Source: Perilla frutescens
Taxonomy: Eukaryota > Streptophyta > Magnoliopsida > Lamiales > Lamiaceae
Direction of reading: 5' to 3'
Assembly (NCBI GenBank): GCA_026008535.1
Contig: BRKX01000011.1
Span: 46,236,183 to 46,300,182, forward strand
DNA: 64,000 nucleotides
Positions 50,601-62,375 of this stretch are shown here, one piece after another. Within the stretch, counting starts at the first letter, position 1, and the number at the start of each line of letters is the position of its first letter. The notes under the pieces are model-generated. The model was not told the origin of the DNA and ran no database searches. It was given only the letters and a program-made list of their open reading frames with translations. The position numbers and the translations under genes are program-made.

Positions 50601-51483
50601 GAAGAAGTTGGAGAGAGTGACACGCACGAAGGTTTTATTATTACTATTATTATTATAAGAGAATCCACAGTTACTATTTAATTGATGATGCACTTTGGGT
50701 AAAAATTGGGTCCATGTAAATAGCGTGAGAAACAAATTGTAGAGGAAAGACAAATTGCAGTGGAAAAACTGAAGTTAATGTGAGAAAATAGAGTTATTGA
50801 TATTGGAACTTAAAATCAGTTGATGAGGAGACCACAAGTGACACGAGGTTCTGAGAATGCGGCGTCGTGCTAACTTGAGTGTGGACAGTTTAATGCGCTG
50901 ATGAGTTGAACTAAACAAAAAATGGGAATGCGATAATCTTATCATTATTGTAGGTTGTCTGCAGCTATATATCTACATTGTATTGTATTCCTCTGTTGAT
51001 GCACCACTTATATGTCACAATACCTGCCTACATATATTAAATAAATAAATGGATCCACTTTCTTTTAAGTCAAATATAAAAATAAAAAATAGAGCTGTAT
51101 GTGGTTATTTACTAATTCGTTCGTTCCCAATTTCCCATCCCACTTGCTAAGTATGGCAGGTAAAAAATACCGTTATACCGAAATATTATCCATATAAAAA
51201 ATATCGATATTTATAGTATATCGATTTTTCGGTAAGATATGACATTTTACTGAAATTTTACAGTAAGGTAACGGTACGATTTTTCAAAAATTAAAGTATA
51301 CAGGTGTATACCGTCATATATCAGTAGATACCGTACCAAAGTATATACCGAAATGAAGGTATGTACCGATATGCTAGTATATACCGACATATCGTGCCGC
51401 TGTATATACTTTCACTTCGACATATACCGCAGCACGGTATGACAGTATACCAGCATCTCAGTACATACTGTATTTCGAATTTA

Positions 51484-51523
<40 letters not shown>
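51484..51523. repeat. (TA)n(TG)n microsatellite
   Basis: About nine TA units directly followed by about eleven TG units. Confidence 0.95.
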
Positions 51524-52109
51524 TTTGCATATCTATAATACAACATTCAGTGATAAAATACAACATTCAGTGAGTTTATCATAAAAGTTATGTTTTGATA
51601 TTTAATTTAATACCTAAATTATAACTAAAAATGAACTCCGAAAATTCAAGCGAAAATTCAAGCGAAAAATAGAATCTGCAACACTGAAAATTCAAGCGAA
51701 AATTTCTCCAGATTCAAGCCGTCGACCTCCGAAAATTCAAATGAAGACCTCTCTCTCCAGATTTCTCCACCAACGAGCCGTCGACCTCCGAAAATTCAAG
51801 CGAAGAAATAGAAAATTCTTCCCCAATGTGTGTATGTTTCAGATCTAATTATTAATAATATTGTTAGATTGTTAGGTGTTGTTTTTTTTTTAAGTTTGAT
51901 TTGGAGGAAAAATTGATTCGAAGAATATTGTTAGATTGTTAGGTGTTGTTTGTTTTTGAAGTTTGAAGTTTGTTTTCTACACATAATAGACATGCTTTGA
52001 CAATAGAAGTACTTAAAAATCATCACTAATATAGTTAATGTTTGAAAATCTGGAAAAAATGAAGTATTTTTGCAACTTTCAAAAAATCTAGAAAAATGAA
52101 TTTCTTAAC

Positions 52110-52533
52110 TGCGTGCGAGCCCTGCGCACATGCTCGTGAGCGCATGTCTTGTGCGCGCAGTTAAGAAGTAAATCGCGCGCACTTGAGTCCAAAGTATCAA
52201 CAGTTGTTCTGCCGATGCTCGAAAATTATCAACCGATATTATGCCGATCTCTGGAGATGTCTGCCGATGTGTTCTACCGAGGTCTACGCGCATGCGTTTG
52301 CTTTGTGCGCGCATGTCTTGTGCACGCATGCTTGTGCGCACAGTTAAGAAGAAAATCACGCGCACCTGAGGCCAAATTATCAACATTTATTTTGTCGATG
52401 CCCATAAATTATCAACCGATGTCATACCAATAGTCTGTCGATGTGTTCTACCGATGTCTGCGCGCGTGTTTACTTTGTGCACGCATGCTTGTGCGCACAG
52501 TTAAGAAGAAAATCGCGTGCACCTGAGGAATTA
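52110..52533. repeat. GC-rich tandem repeat, 182- and 158-bp periods
   Basis: GTGCGCRCAGTTAAGAAG recurs at 52151, 52333 and 52491. Between the copies are AATTATCAACCGAT, GATGTGTTCTACCGA, and alternating GCGC-rich CGCGCATG/TGTGCGC motifs. The last unit is partial. The block contrasts strongly in base composition with the AT-rich host element. Confidence 0.85.
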
Positions 52534-52714
52534 TATGTTTATGTTTTTAATATTTGTTGGGACTTGAGATCGTGCTTTTAAGAATTGTGTGTTTAATATT
52601 TGTAAAGATTTTAACATAGTTGCAGTACCCTTAATTTTGTTGTGTTCAAGTTTAATTATTGATTTGTTGAATTGGTGTGTTGGTATTTGATTATTATTAT
52701 GGATATTTGATGTC

Positions 52715-52715
<1 letters not shown>

Positions 52716-52761
<46 letters not shown>

Positions 52762-52783
52762 GATGATGATGATGATGATGATG

Positions 52784-52819
<36 letters not shown>
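52716..52819. repeat. (ATT)n(ATG)n(ATT)n compound microsatellite
   Basis: About 104 bp of ATT/TTA triplets interrupted by a block of seven ATG/GAT triplets. Confidence 0.95.
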
Positions 52820-53216
52820 TATGTATATATTTTCTTACTAAATATTTTTTAGTATAATAATAATTTCGATGTATCGTGAAATGTCGGTATGGTACGGACC
52901 GAAATATGAGTACAGTATAATATACCGAAGTAAGATATACCGAACTAAGGTACAGTAATGTATACCGAAATAAAGGTATGATAAATGTATGCATTATGTG
53001 TCATACCGAACTTAAGGTATATCGGAGGTAAAAGTACGACAACGATATGATTTTTGTCATACTGTAAATTAAAGTATAAGATATGACAAAAAAAAAGGTA
53101 TCTCATACCTTGACACCCTAGCTCAGATTACCCTCAAACAACCACTTCAATAAGTACTGCATTTGATGAAATCAATTTGGAGGGTGTTTGTTTTGAGATT
53201 TGAGATTGCACCTTTA

Positions 53217-53665
53217 GGCCTTGTTTGGTTGCTATCATTGCTTTTTTTTAGGATAAGGTTTTGTTTGGTTTTATTTACAATTGTAATTTTCAGTTTCTAA
53301 TGTTTCTGACTTGATTTATATGTATTGATTTTTGTGGTGAAAATATAAAATATATTTGGATGAATGATATGAATTCCAATATGTTATATGTTTGAAAATT
53401 GAAAACTTGTTTGGATCAAGAGTTAAGAAGTAGCAATTATATAGAATAAATCTAATAAGATTTGAAAAGATTAAAAAAATACAATTTAGATCCTATTGTT
53501 GTTGGTTTGCAATGAGTAGCCTTAGAATAAATATGACTTAAGCTTATGAATGAAAATCGAAAAGGATTTGTTGGACGGAAATTTTACAGTCAAACATGAT
53601 TAATTTCACTTGTTCGAACAGTAAAATGTGAAAAAAATTGGTTGGAAATGAAACCAAACAATATC
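53217..53665. mobile_element. Candidate Tourist-like MITE
   Basis: The left end GGCCTTGTTTGGTTGC and the reversed right end GATATTGTTTGGTTTC share the TTGTTTGGTT core common to PIF/Harbinger MITEs. Flanking TTA and TTT are only a partial duplication, so the edges are tentative. Confidence 0.45.
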
Positions 53666-54095
53666 TTTCTAGCTAAGGACACTACTGTTTGTTTTAAAAC
53701 TCTTTTGTCATTTTACATTAATATAAATTATCTTTCAATTCATAATTTTGAATAAATACTATCCTGATGTGTACACTTTTTTTATCCAAGTTCTATATAT
53801 AGGACTAATTTGGCACGTTCAATTATGAAACAAAAATTACATTTAGCCTTGAAAATTGTTTCCAATTTGGCGGAGAATGATGCCGGATTGGAATAGCATA
53901 TTTAATCCGGATTGGTATAATATAATATAAAGGCATTCTATATCAATATATAATATAATATGTATTTTTTTTCAGCACATAAATCTGGTCCCTAGTTGTT
54001 CTTGGAAATCATATCAACTGTCACAAACTCACATGTTACCATCATATTTTCCTTGATAATATACATCACGGCCATCTATACAACAACCCTCTCTC

Positions 54096-54136
<41 letters not shown>

Positions 54137-54154
54137 AATATATACTTAACTGAT

Positions 54155-54272
54155 ATAACACGATGGTTCGGTGGAGATGATCTAGTGGTGAACTGAGATT
54201 ATTTAAAGATCAAAGGTTACGAGTTCAAATTTCCTCAATACCACAAATCGAGTGTATGAGTTAAAAAAAAAA
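54155..54272 (+). mobile_element. Short tRNA-derived SINE
   Basis: An A-box-like GATCTAGTGGTGAACTG is followed about 40 bp later by a B-box-like GTTACGAGTTCAAATTTCC and then an A10 tail. Size and spacing fit a SINE head; it lacks the 3' module of the other SINEs here. Confidence 0.55.
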
Positions 54273-55365
54273 GATACAGATATATGAGATCTGGACCGCT
54301 ATAATATACATATATAAACCGACATATATTTACAAATTGCAGTATTTTATAATTTCTTATATCTGTTTGTTTAACTTAGATATTAATTAATTCCAGTGGC
54401 ATGACAACCTATTTTAGGACACCCGATCATCCTTACTACCAGAGTACCCGATAGTCCGTGAAATGCTTCAAGGTGGCTCAAAAAAAATTAAATTTAAATG
54501 GTATACATATACCGTTACTTTCATTATAAATATCACCTACATCAACAATATCTTTATATGCACAAACCTGAAACTAAAGAGATTTAGAAAAATGTTAAAA
54601 CTAAAGGTGCCTTTTCATACCATATACAAGCCTTAAATACAAATACTATGTAAATATATTTCTTCAGAAATTTAATTTTTAGAAGAAAAATTTACAAACT
54701 TCTCGAAATTAATGTTTTCGAGCAAATCAATTCCATAAATGTCGAAGATGATTGAAATAGGTTAAGAAGAGCTTTGGACACGGGATTATGGTGAAGAAAT
54801 GAGAATAATGGATCAGTAATCAATTAATTCTTATAATTTAAACATATTAATTAGAATTTATAATAATTAGGGATGAGGCGAAACATATCAAGAATCGCGA
54901 ACACACAAAGAAAAGAATTGAATGCAACTGGTTGATTCCGAAGAGAGTGCCGAATTTATTCAACGAAAACTGCAGCCCTACTACAATAATATACAATTAA
55001 TTAAAACCTAACGATGCGACTAATTGAACACGACCAATAAATAAAAAGAGACATGGCATGTCTCTGTGTGCCCAACATGTGGTGTAGACTAGACGAGTGT
55101 GACAAAGGTTATAAATCTGAATCATATCAATTATTTGCATCCGTTTGGTTGACATGGTATTTGATTTTAGAAAATAGTTTTATTTTATTTTTAAATTCAC
55201 CTGTTTGGTTCAATTTTAATGGATTATGAAAAAGTAATCTGATTACTCAAAACAAGAAAAATGATTCAACTTTCCTAATTCTAATTACCTACTCTAAGTA
55301 GGTATTTTGATTACTTCACCCTAGGAATCTTGTATATGAAAATTTTATTTTTTTATTACTTCATC

Positions 55366-55370
55366 AATTA

Positions 55371-55422
<52 letters not shown>

Positions 55423-55423
55423 T
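55366..55423. repeat. (ATT)n microsatellite
   Basis: About 19 uninterrupted ATT triplets. Confidence 0.95.
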
Positions 55424-56102
55424 GGATTCACAAATTTTCAACAAAAAATGAAAACAAAAAATATTTTTGAAAATTATTAGATTTTCATTTTTTTACGGAT
55501 TATTATTAATTTTAGATTGACAATTTTCAATCTGAAAAATGAAAAATAATTTTTTTTGAAAAAATATAGTTATTTTTTTCGATAAGATTAATTCCAACTA
55601 AAATTTGATCATTATAGCAATAATTTTTTTTTTTAGAATTGATGGTAGGGAATGACATACTCAAGACAATGAGCGGCTCGATCGTAGAATCGAGAGTAAA
55701 TTTTTTGTATCAACCTAAAATTATTTTGGCACTCGTCTAATTTATTTTTATTTAAATTTAAATAACATATTGTCTTCAAATTAATTCGACGATATATATA
55801 TATATAATTATTTTTTGTGTGTAGAATTATAAACTATATTGTTCATATATTAAACAATATAAAAATTATTGGTAATACGAAAATGATAATAGATATTTTA
55901 GGTATTTTGTTTCCTACTTATTTAAGTTGAATCAAATACTAAAATGAAAATTCTGACAATTTCATTGTTACGTTCCAAACACATGATAAAAAATATACCA
56001 ATAAAAAAGACCAAGGAATGGGAATTTCGTCCCCACTTAATTCTCCAAGAATGCAAGCAGAATATTTGTATTTATAGTAATTATTTTGGCACTATATATA
56101 AT

Positions 56103-56463
56103 CACTACAAAAAAATGGTCTTTAGAGACAAGATTATTAGCGACGACAATACTAGATTTTTAGTAATGACATGTCGTTTCTAATCATCACATGTTATCTC
56201 TAATAAAATTTTTGTGATGACATTATTATCGCTTAAAAATATTTTTTCTGACGACAACATGTCGTTGCAAATAGAGCGTCCCTAAAAGTTCGTCCCAAAT
56301 AAGTTAAAAATTATTTTAAGTGACAACATTATCGTCACAAAAAATGTCATTAGAAATGATATGTAATTATTAGAGACGACATGTTGTTACTCAAGTCTAT
56401 TATTAGTGGCGACATATGTCGTTGTAAATAATATTTTCACTAAAGATCGTTTTTTTGGTAGTG
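56103..56463. mobile_element. CACTA-type MITE, 361 bp
   Basis: It starts CACTACAAAAAAATGG and ends TTTTTTTGGTAGTG, the canonical CACTA termini. AAT flanks both sides (56100-56102 and 56464-56466), the 3-bp duplication of this superfamily. Subterminal GACGACATGTCGT-type palindromic motifs occur about seven times, as expected of transposase-binding sites. No coding capacity. Confidence 0.95.
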
Positions 56464-56846
56464 AATGCAAGATATTATTATAATATAATTTAACTCTTTT
56501 TTTATTTTCAGTGAATTACTAAATTAATGACGACGGCGAGATAGTATATATTAATCCAACTAATTAAATTGATTACAATCTCTTGAAACAAAAAATATTT
56601 ATATTCATTCATTACTGGGAAATTACTCATTATAAAATGGGGTAGTGGGGAGAATGGCTAGGTAATCGATCACATTTTTATGGAAACATGAATTTATTCG
56701 GGAATATAATGAGGATTCTCAAGAAACAATTATATCAATCATGGATTTCAAGTGGATACAAAATTTAAGTCATTTCATTTCTTAAATATAAGTTATGATT
56801 GCAAATACTTATATGAAATACTAAACGTATTATTTTTGTGCTAATA

Positions 56847-58248
56847 GGGATAAATAGCCATTATCACTTAGTAAATAATGTAAATAGTCAGTTTTTTAAA
56901 AAAATGATGTATTTAGCCTTTTAGGATGTAAATATGCATTAATACCCTTACTTCCATATAAATAATATTTGAATATAATGTATTTTTAACATTATTATTT
57001 CCTAAAATAAAAATACCCTAATATATTTAAAAACAAATCAGAGTCATAATAATCTAATATATTTAAAAATAAATCAGATTCATAGTAATCTTTTATCACA
57101 CCCGAAAATAAAGAACGCTGATTCACATTGATATTTTCTCACGCTCAAACTATAAATATATCTCGCCAATCGTCGTCATTGAAGTCGAGTATCAACACTG
57201 AAAACTGAAAAAATACAAGATTCAACAGTCGTTGAACAATCATGGACGATGATTTCGAACAACTTCAGTTAGTTAATCTAGTGGTGCATGAATTTTACAC
57301 GAGTAGAAAAATTATATACTAGTGGTTAAATCAAAATTATAATGCAACACGAGTACACGAGTAATTCAAGTCGTGTTATCATGCATTGGTTAAATATTCA
57401 ACTACTACACGAGTATACGAATAGTTCAATATAACAGTTCAATACACGAGAACACAATTATGCTCATTCGTGTACTCATGTAGCAGTTGAATATTAACTT
57501 GAAACACGATTGTATCAGTATATTTATTCGTGTATTCGTGCACTACTTCAAAAATCCATAGATACACACGAGTTCATTATTCTGCTAATTCGTGTAATCA
57601 TGCAACAATAAAAAAATTGATATTCCACACGTTATAAATAAATTGGTGCACGATTCTACTCCAATACGCGTGTACCGAAAGAAATCAATTTGTGCACCAA
57701 AGAACATTCAATTTTTCCACCACTTCCAAACAAAGAAAAACAAAAACTTAATATCTAGATCAATAAAAAGAGTACATATACATAAAAATCATACCTTATT
57801 GACGCAAAAAACAACACACACGATGTCAACAGAACTTCTTAAAATCACCTAACTCGCATTGAATCCCTAATTTTTGACTTTGCATCAGATAATTTATCGT
57901 TGAAACGGTGATTATAGAGATGAAAAATCGTGAAAATCTTCAAAAATCATAGCTTTTGATCTCCGCTAATTGTAGTTTTATTCCAAATGATAAAACAACG
58001 ATTGAAAAGGAGAGAGGCGAGTGGGGAGAGAACGGCGTTATAGATTGAAAAAAGAGAAAATCAGATCTTTTTTTACCAAATCTTATTGATATATGAGTGT
58101 ATATACATATAATATTTTTTAATATTAAATATGAAAGTAAGGGTATTGTAGTACTTTTTTTCATAATGACTAGATACATTATTTTTTTAAAAAGTGACTA
58201 TTTACATAATTTATTAAATAAAAATGGCTATTTAAAAATTTTGCTCAT
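56847..58248. mobile_element. Long-TIR (Mutator-like?) non-autonomous element, 1.4 kb
   Basis: The left end includes AAATAGCCATTATCACTTAG then AATAATGTAAATAGTCA. The reversed right end includes AAATAGCCATTTTTATTTAA then AAATTATGTAAATAGTCA. The inverted similarity extends about 120-150 bp, through AATACCCTTACTT. No clear 9-bp duplication was found. The interior carries an array of CACGAGTA motifs (57290-57670) and a less AT-rich patch near 57960-58050. No transposase. Confidence 0.6.
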
Positions 58249-59900
58249 CAATTTTTTGGACAAAAAATTTAAATAGCTATATAACATCATTTTGAATTTA
58301 AATAATTAAATGATATTGTGGTAATGCCTTTTTATTTGTCTGATAGAGTCATTTAAATGTTCTGTTCTTTTGTAGTTTGACCAATTAAGAAACCAATGAC
58401 TTCCTGATAAATAATTAAATTAGAGTATAAAAATATGAATCATACCAAAAATTGTGTAAATTCACTGCATTAAGAGCTTCAGTGCTCAACAGGTTAAATT
58501 AATTGAGTTGGTTGGACATTTCCCATCATTGTGGGGAAGAATTGGGCCATTGCTTTTAAATTGCAACATGGAGTCAGAATACCAACTCAAATTAACATTA
58601 TATATATATATATACACACACATATATATATATATATTAACTGTTTATGGCCATCACCTCCCCTAAATTATAATATAACTCTATGATTGCTAAACATAGT
58701 TTTTTTTTTAAATTATTGTGTGTGTGTGTGTGTGTGTGATGTGTGTGTTTGGAAAAATATAATTCTTCTCATTCATTCAACTCTTCTAACCTGGCGGCTA
58801 GGTCAATTGAAGTTTTGGAAATTCAGTAAATTATAGCTTAATTTGTTAAAGCCACTTAAATTAATATTATTATACTTGTATTAAACTCTTCACTTTTAGT
58901 ATAATAAATAAATGGATATTGTCCCTTCTTTAAAGTTAAAACACTCGAGAAAAGTAAAAAAAGAGAAGTTGAATAAACCCACAATTTTTCTTTAGAGATA
59001 TAAGTCATAATTAATCAGATTGTGGGACTTTATTGATGAGTGATTAGTTCACTCTTAGTGGCTTGTGAAAATGGGATTTTCCTTTTGACTATAATGGCAT
59101 AATGTAATTATATAGAAAATAGATAAAATGCGAATTTAGTGTTGGTGTGTTAATTTCGAATCAATCTATCCCATTTAAATTGGTAAGACGAGAAGGACAA
59201 TATTTTCATTTTTATTTATTTATGATAAATTATATTATGTTGCATTTTCTAAAATAATGTGACTACATGACATCAGTTAAATGAAGGAATATAATAATAC
59301 AATTACACAATGTTATACCAAAATATATAGAATATATGAATATTAGAGTATATATAAAGCACGCTCTTGTACATGAAGTGAAGTTTTTGAATGGACGACA
59401 GATGTTGAAATTTAATCGTCCTTTGCACCCGCACAAGAGACATACACAAACCAAAACGCCATAACTACTTTTTACCTTAATCCTGTCGATCTTCCCATTA
59501 TATTGACATTTATTATGTCCAATTAAATATAGAAATCCTTTTGGATTTGAGACATTACATTATGCTAAGGCCACTACTCGTAAAAAACTAAAAATAAAAT
59601 AAAATTGAATAGATTCTCGACTCCTATATTTAAAAGAAAAAGTTGATCTCGTTTGATATTCTGCATCGATTTTCGGTGAAGCTAGAGCCACGATCACCTG
59701 CAATCTTCAAACTCAACAAAAATAAAACTTGTATCACCTGCAACTCCACGACACCATCGTGAGTTTCCATACAACAATATTTATTTTTTATTTATTTCTC
59801 TGAAACCCAATTTGATTATAAATAAAAAGCACAGTCCAGTGTGAGATCCAAGGAAATTTTTTAAGATAAATTGCTCAATTTAATTTATTTTTAGTTTGGA
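58249..59900. other. AT-rich upstream region of the second GRAS gene
   Basis: It contains TA/CA and GT microsatellites (58599-58638 and 58717-58738). No gene or bounded transposon is recognised. The promoter of the downstream gene should lie at its right end. Confidence 0.5.
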
Positions 59901-60053
59901 AGATAAATTCATGGTTGCCTCTCTCTCTCTCTTTGATCTCTCCATCTCATCAACTCCACTAGCTATATTTCCTTGTTCTGAGTCATATATCTACCAAAAT
60001 AATCAGATTAATCCATTGTTTGATAAGAAAAGAAACTAAATTTCCAAGAAAAA

Positions 60054-61880
60054 ATGGGGACAATTTCTCGCTGCGATTCAAGAAATGAATTGGAGTTGGG
60101 GTGCATTAATATTAATATGAATGATCCCGCAGCTGAGGCATCGCAGCATGAGATGAAGTGTAACGGCGAAGGTCCGGTGGCGTGCGACTACTTCGGCGGC
60201 GTATACGAATACATAAAGCAGATGCTGATGGAGGAAGACGACTTGGATCAGAGGCCATGCATGTTTCAAGACTGCTCCGCTCTCCAAGCCGCCGAGAAAT
60301 ATTTCCACGACGCCCTCAGCGAAAATCATGATTCCCTTTTCAATCCCCAATGCGATTTTCATTGGCTACCCGCCTCTACTGAGCATCAGATTTCTACAAC
60401 TTCGCAAACAGCTCCAGCTCCACTGAAGAAAACTCACGGCCGCGGAGACAATATTGTTAATGGCGGGGAAGAGGAACAGCGGAGCAGCAAGCAGTTCGCC
60501 GCGTCTGCAGATCATCAGGAGTCCGTACAAATGGACAAGTACGACAAATCGTTGCTATGTCCCAAGATGAACCCAGGATTCTACGACGACAACGTCGTTG
60601 CCGACGAGGACTCCCCAGAAACATCCGACAGCGAAGAAGAGTCCAAGAAACAGTACAGAAAAACCATGGTAGTGAAACGAGGAAGACCCAGAGGCAGCAA
60701 GAAAAACCGCAAAGTAAGCCAAGTGGTGGATCTGCGAAGCCTGCTAACGCGATGCGCAGAAGCTGTTTCCACCTTCAACATCGCTGCAGCCGATAATCTG
60801 CTGAAACAGATAAGGGATCACTCCTCTCCCTACGGAGATGCCAACGAGAGATTAGCCCATTGCTTCGCCAACGCCCTCGAAGCAAGGATGACCGCCACCG
60901 GCTCATCACTCTACACTGCTTTAACAACCAGACGAATCACAACTGCAGACCTTCTCAGATCGTACCAATCCTACGTCACAGCATGCCCCTTCAAGAGAAT
61001 GTCCAACATTTTCGCTAACAAATCCATAGGAAAATTCACGAGGGAAGCAGCCAAGGTTCACATCATAGATTTTGGGATCTTGTATGGATTTCAATGGCCT
61101 TGTATCATACAAGGCCTTTCGTTGAAGCCAGGGGGCGCTCCCATGCTGAAAATAACCGGCATCGACTACCCTCAGCCGGGGTTCAAGCCGGCCGAGCGAG
61201 TCGAGCAGACAGGGCGGCGCCTCATGGACTACTGCAAGAGATTCAACCTGCGTTTCGAGTACAGAGCGATCGCCAAGAGATGGGACGATATAAGTGTGGA
61301 GGATCTAGAGATAGAAAGAGATGATGATGAAATGGTAGTGGTGAACTGCTTGTACAGGCTGAGGCACGTGCCGGATGAGGGTGCGGGAGTAGTGAATAAT
61401 AAAATGAATAGCCCTCGTGATGCAGTTCTCAATCTGATAAAGAAAATAAAGCCCGACCTGTTCGTTCATGGAGTGGTGAACGGGAGCTACAATGCGCTGT
61501 TTTTCGCGACGAGGTTTAAGGAGGCACTGTTCCATTACTCGTCATTGTTTGACATGATGGAGGTGACGCTGCCGCGGGAAGATCAGGACAGGATGCTGTA
61601 CGAGAGGGAGGTGTACGGAAGGGATGTCATGAATGTCATTGCTTGTGAAGGTGTTGAGAGAGTTGAGAGGCCCCAGACTTATAAGCAGTGGCAGGTAAGG
61701 AACCAACGGGCCGGGTTCCGCCAGATTGCCTTGGCCCGGGAAATTGTGGAGGAGGTGAGGGCCAAGATCACATCGGATTACCATAATGATTTTGTGTTGG
61801 AAGAGGATTGTGGGTGGTTGCTTCAGGGCTGGAAAGGCAGAGTTATGTATGCGCTTTCATGTTGGAAGCCTTTGCCATAA
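60054..61880 (+). CDS. GRAS-family transcriptional regulator, LISCL subfamily, short N-terminus, AT-hook-like motif
   Basis: An intronless 608-residue frame from MGTISRCDSRNELELG. The N-terminus keeps the LISCL signature (YIKQMLMEEDDLDQRPCMFQ, then ALQAAEKYF, residues about 53-86) but lacks most of the acidic leader and middle region of the neighbour at 45726. At 208-219 KRGRPRGSKKNR combines an AT-hook core (RGRP, 209-212) with a basic nuclear-signal-like cluster. The GRAS domain follows from about 225 (VDLRSLLTRCAEAV). VHIIDFGILYGFQW starts at 335, with RVERPQTYKQWQVRNQRAGF further on. The SAW end is WLLQGWKGRVMYALSCW from 588. The family core is complete, so it is probably functional. It lies in the same orientation as the paralogue 12 kb upstream. 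The coding sequence is noticeably more GC-rich than that paralogue's. Its biological target is unknown. Confidence 0.95.
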   Translation: MGTISRCDSRNELELGCININMNDPAAEASQHEMKCNGEGPVACDYFGGVYEYIKQMLMEEDDLDQRPCMFQDCSALQAAEKYFHDALSENHDSLFNPQCDFHWLPASTEHQISTTSQTAPAPLKKTHGRGDNIVNGGEEEQRSSKQFAASADHQESVQMDKYDKSLLCPKMNPGFYDDNVVADEDSPETSDSEEESKKQYRKTMVVKRGRPRGSKKNRKVSQVVDLRSLLTRCAEAVSTFNIAAADNLLKQIRDHSSPYGDANERLAHCFANALEARMTATGSSLYTALTTRRITTADLLRSYQSYVTACPFKRMSNIFANKSIGKFTREAAKVHIIDFGILYGFQWPCIIQGLSLKPGGAPMLKITGIDYPQPGFKPAERVEQTGRRLMDYCKRFNLRFEYRAIAKRWDDISVEDLEIERDDDEMVVVNCLYRLRHVPDEGAGVVNNKMNSPRDAVLNLIKKIKPDLFVHGVVNGSYNALFFATRFKEALFHYSSLFDMMEVTLPREDQDRMLYEREVYGRDVMNVIACEGVERVERPQTYKQWQVRNQRAGFRQIALAREIVEEVRAKITSDYHNDFVLEEDCGWLLQGWKGRVMYALSCWKPLP

Positions 61881-62103
61881 TAATCACATTGCTTCTTTCT
61901 TTTCTTTTCTTTTTAATATTGTCATATGAAATAATATATATTACGCTTTCATTTCATGTTCATCAACACAACTGTGTGATTTTATTTTTCAGACATGCAG
62001 GAATTCAGTTTTTGTGAGCTGTTCGTATTAATCTGCCTCTCTATTGTCTTGTCAATCTATTTCAACGTTTTTATACGGTAGAGTGACAAATCCCTTTGTG
62101 TTA
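61881..62103 (+). other. 3' flank of the second GRAS gene
   Basis: T-rich sequence consistent with a 3' UTR. No further open frame is supported. Confidence 0.45.
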
Positions 62104-62286
62104 GTGACATGCGGCCCATTTTTGGGTCCGACCTGACCAAAATTTTATTGGGCCGAAATGGTTTTAGCTCGATCCGAAAAAGATAATGACCCGAATAACG
62201 CGGCAGTCCGACCCAAAATATCAAAAAAGAGAGTTAGGCGCATCCCGATGGGCCGGGTCGGGCAACCTGTTTTGCAACCCCTATTC
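62104..62286. mobile_element. Decayed hAT-type MITE (candidate)
   Basis: The right end in reverse begins TAGGGGTTGCAAAACAGG and continues into CCCGACCCGGCCCATC. The left end has TAGTGACATGCGGCCC. Composition and GGGCCGGGTCGGGC motifs resemble the MITE at 36893, but no target duplication matches. Confidence 0.4.
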
Positions 62287-62375
62287 AAAAGACATCATAT
62301 GACATTATTATTTGAGTAAATTGCACTTTGATACTTGCATTCTGAATTCATTTTCAAAATTAATAAAATAGTGTC

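Larger units (their letters stand above)
51152..53120. mobile_element. hAT-like non-autonomous element, about 2 kb
   Basis: The left end is TATGGCAGGTAAAAAATACC and the right end in reverse is TAGGGTGTCAAGGTATGAG. Both are followed by 150-300 bp packed with TATACCG/CGGTATA subterminal motifs, as in hAT elements. It shares both termini and part of the interior with the nested element 28090-37763. Inside are a TA/TG microsatellite (51484-51523), GAAAATTCAAGCGAA repeats (51638-51805), a GC-rich tandem repeat (52110-52533) and a long ATT microsatellite. No transposase is present, and no clean target duplication is seen. Confidence 0.65.
53666..56099. other. Gene-free AT-rich region
   Basis: It holds a (CT)n run (54088-54133), a short SINE (about 54155-54272) and a (ATT)n run (55366-55423). 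No protein-coding gene is apparent. Confidence 0.5.

Noticed and set aside
52105..52433. Overlapping open frames on both strands
   Set aside because: They arise from the GC-rich tandem repeat, whose units lack stops by composition. Repeated peptide similarity just mirrors the DNA repeat.
54155..54240. Possible tRNA gene
   Set aside because: A- and B-box-like sequences are present, but no cloverleaf with paired acceptor stem can be drawn and a poly-A tail follows, so a SINE is the better call.
55130..55990. Possible MITE with GTTTGG near both ends
   Set aside because: The inverted match is only a few bases long and no target duplication could be found.
57643..57852. 69-codon open frame
   Set aside because: It lies inside a non-autonomous transposon, has no recognised motif and has AT-driven codon content.
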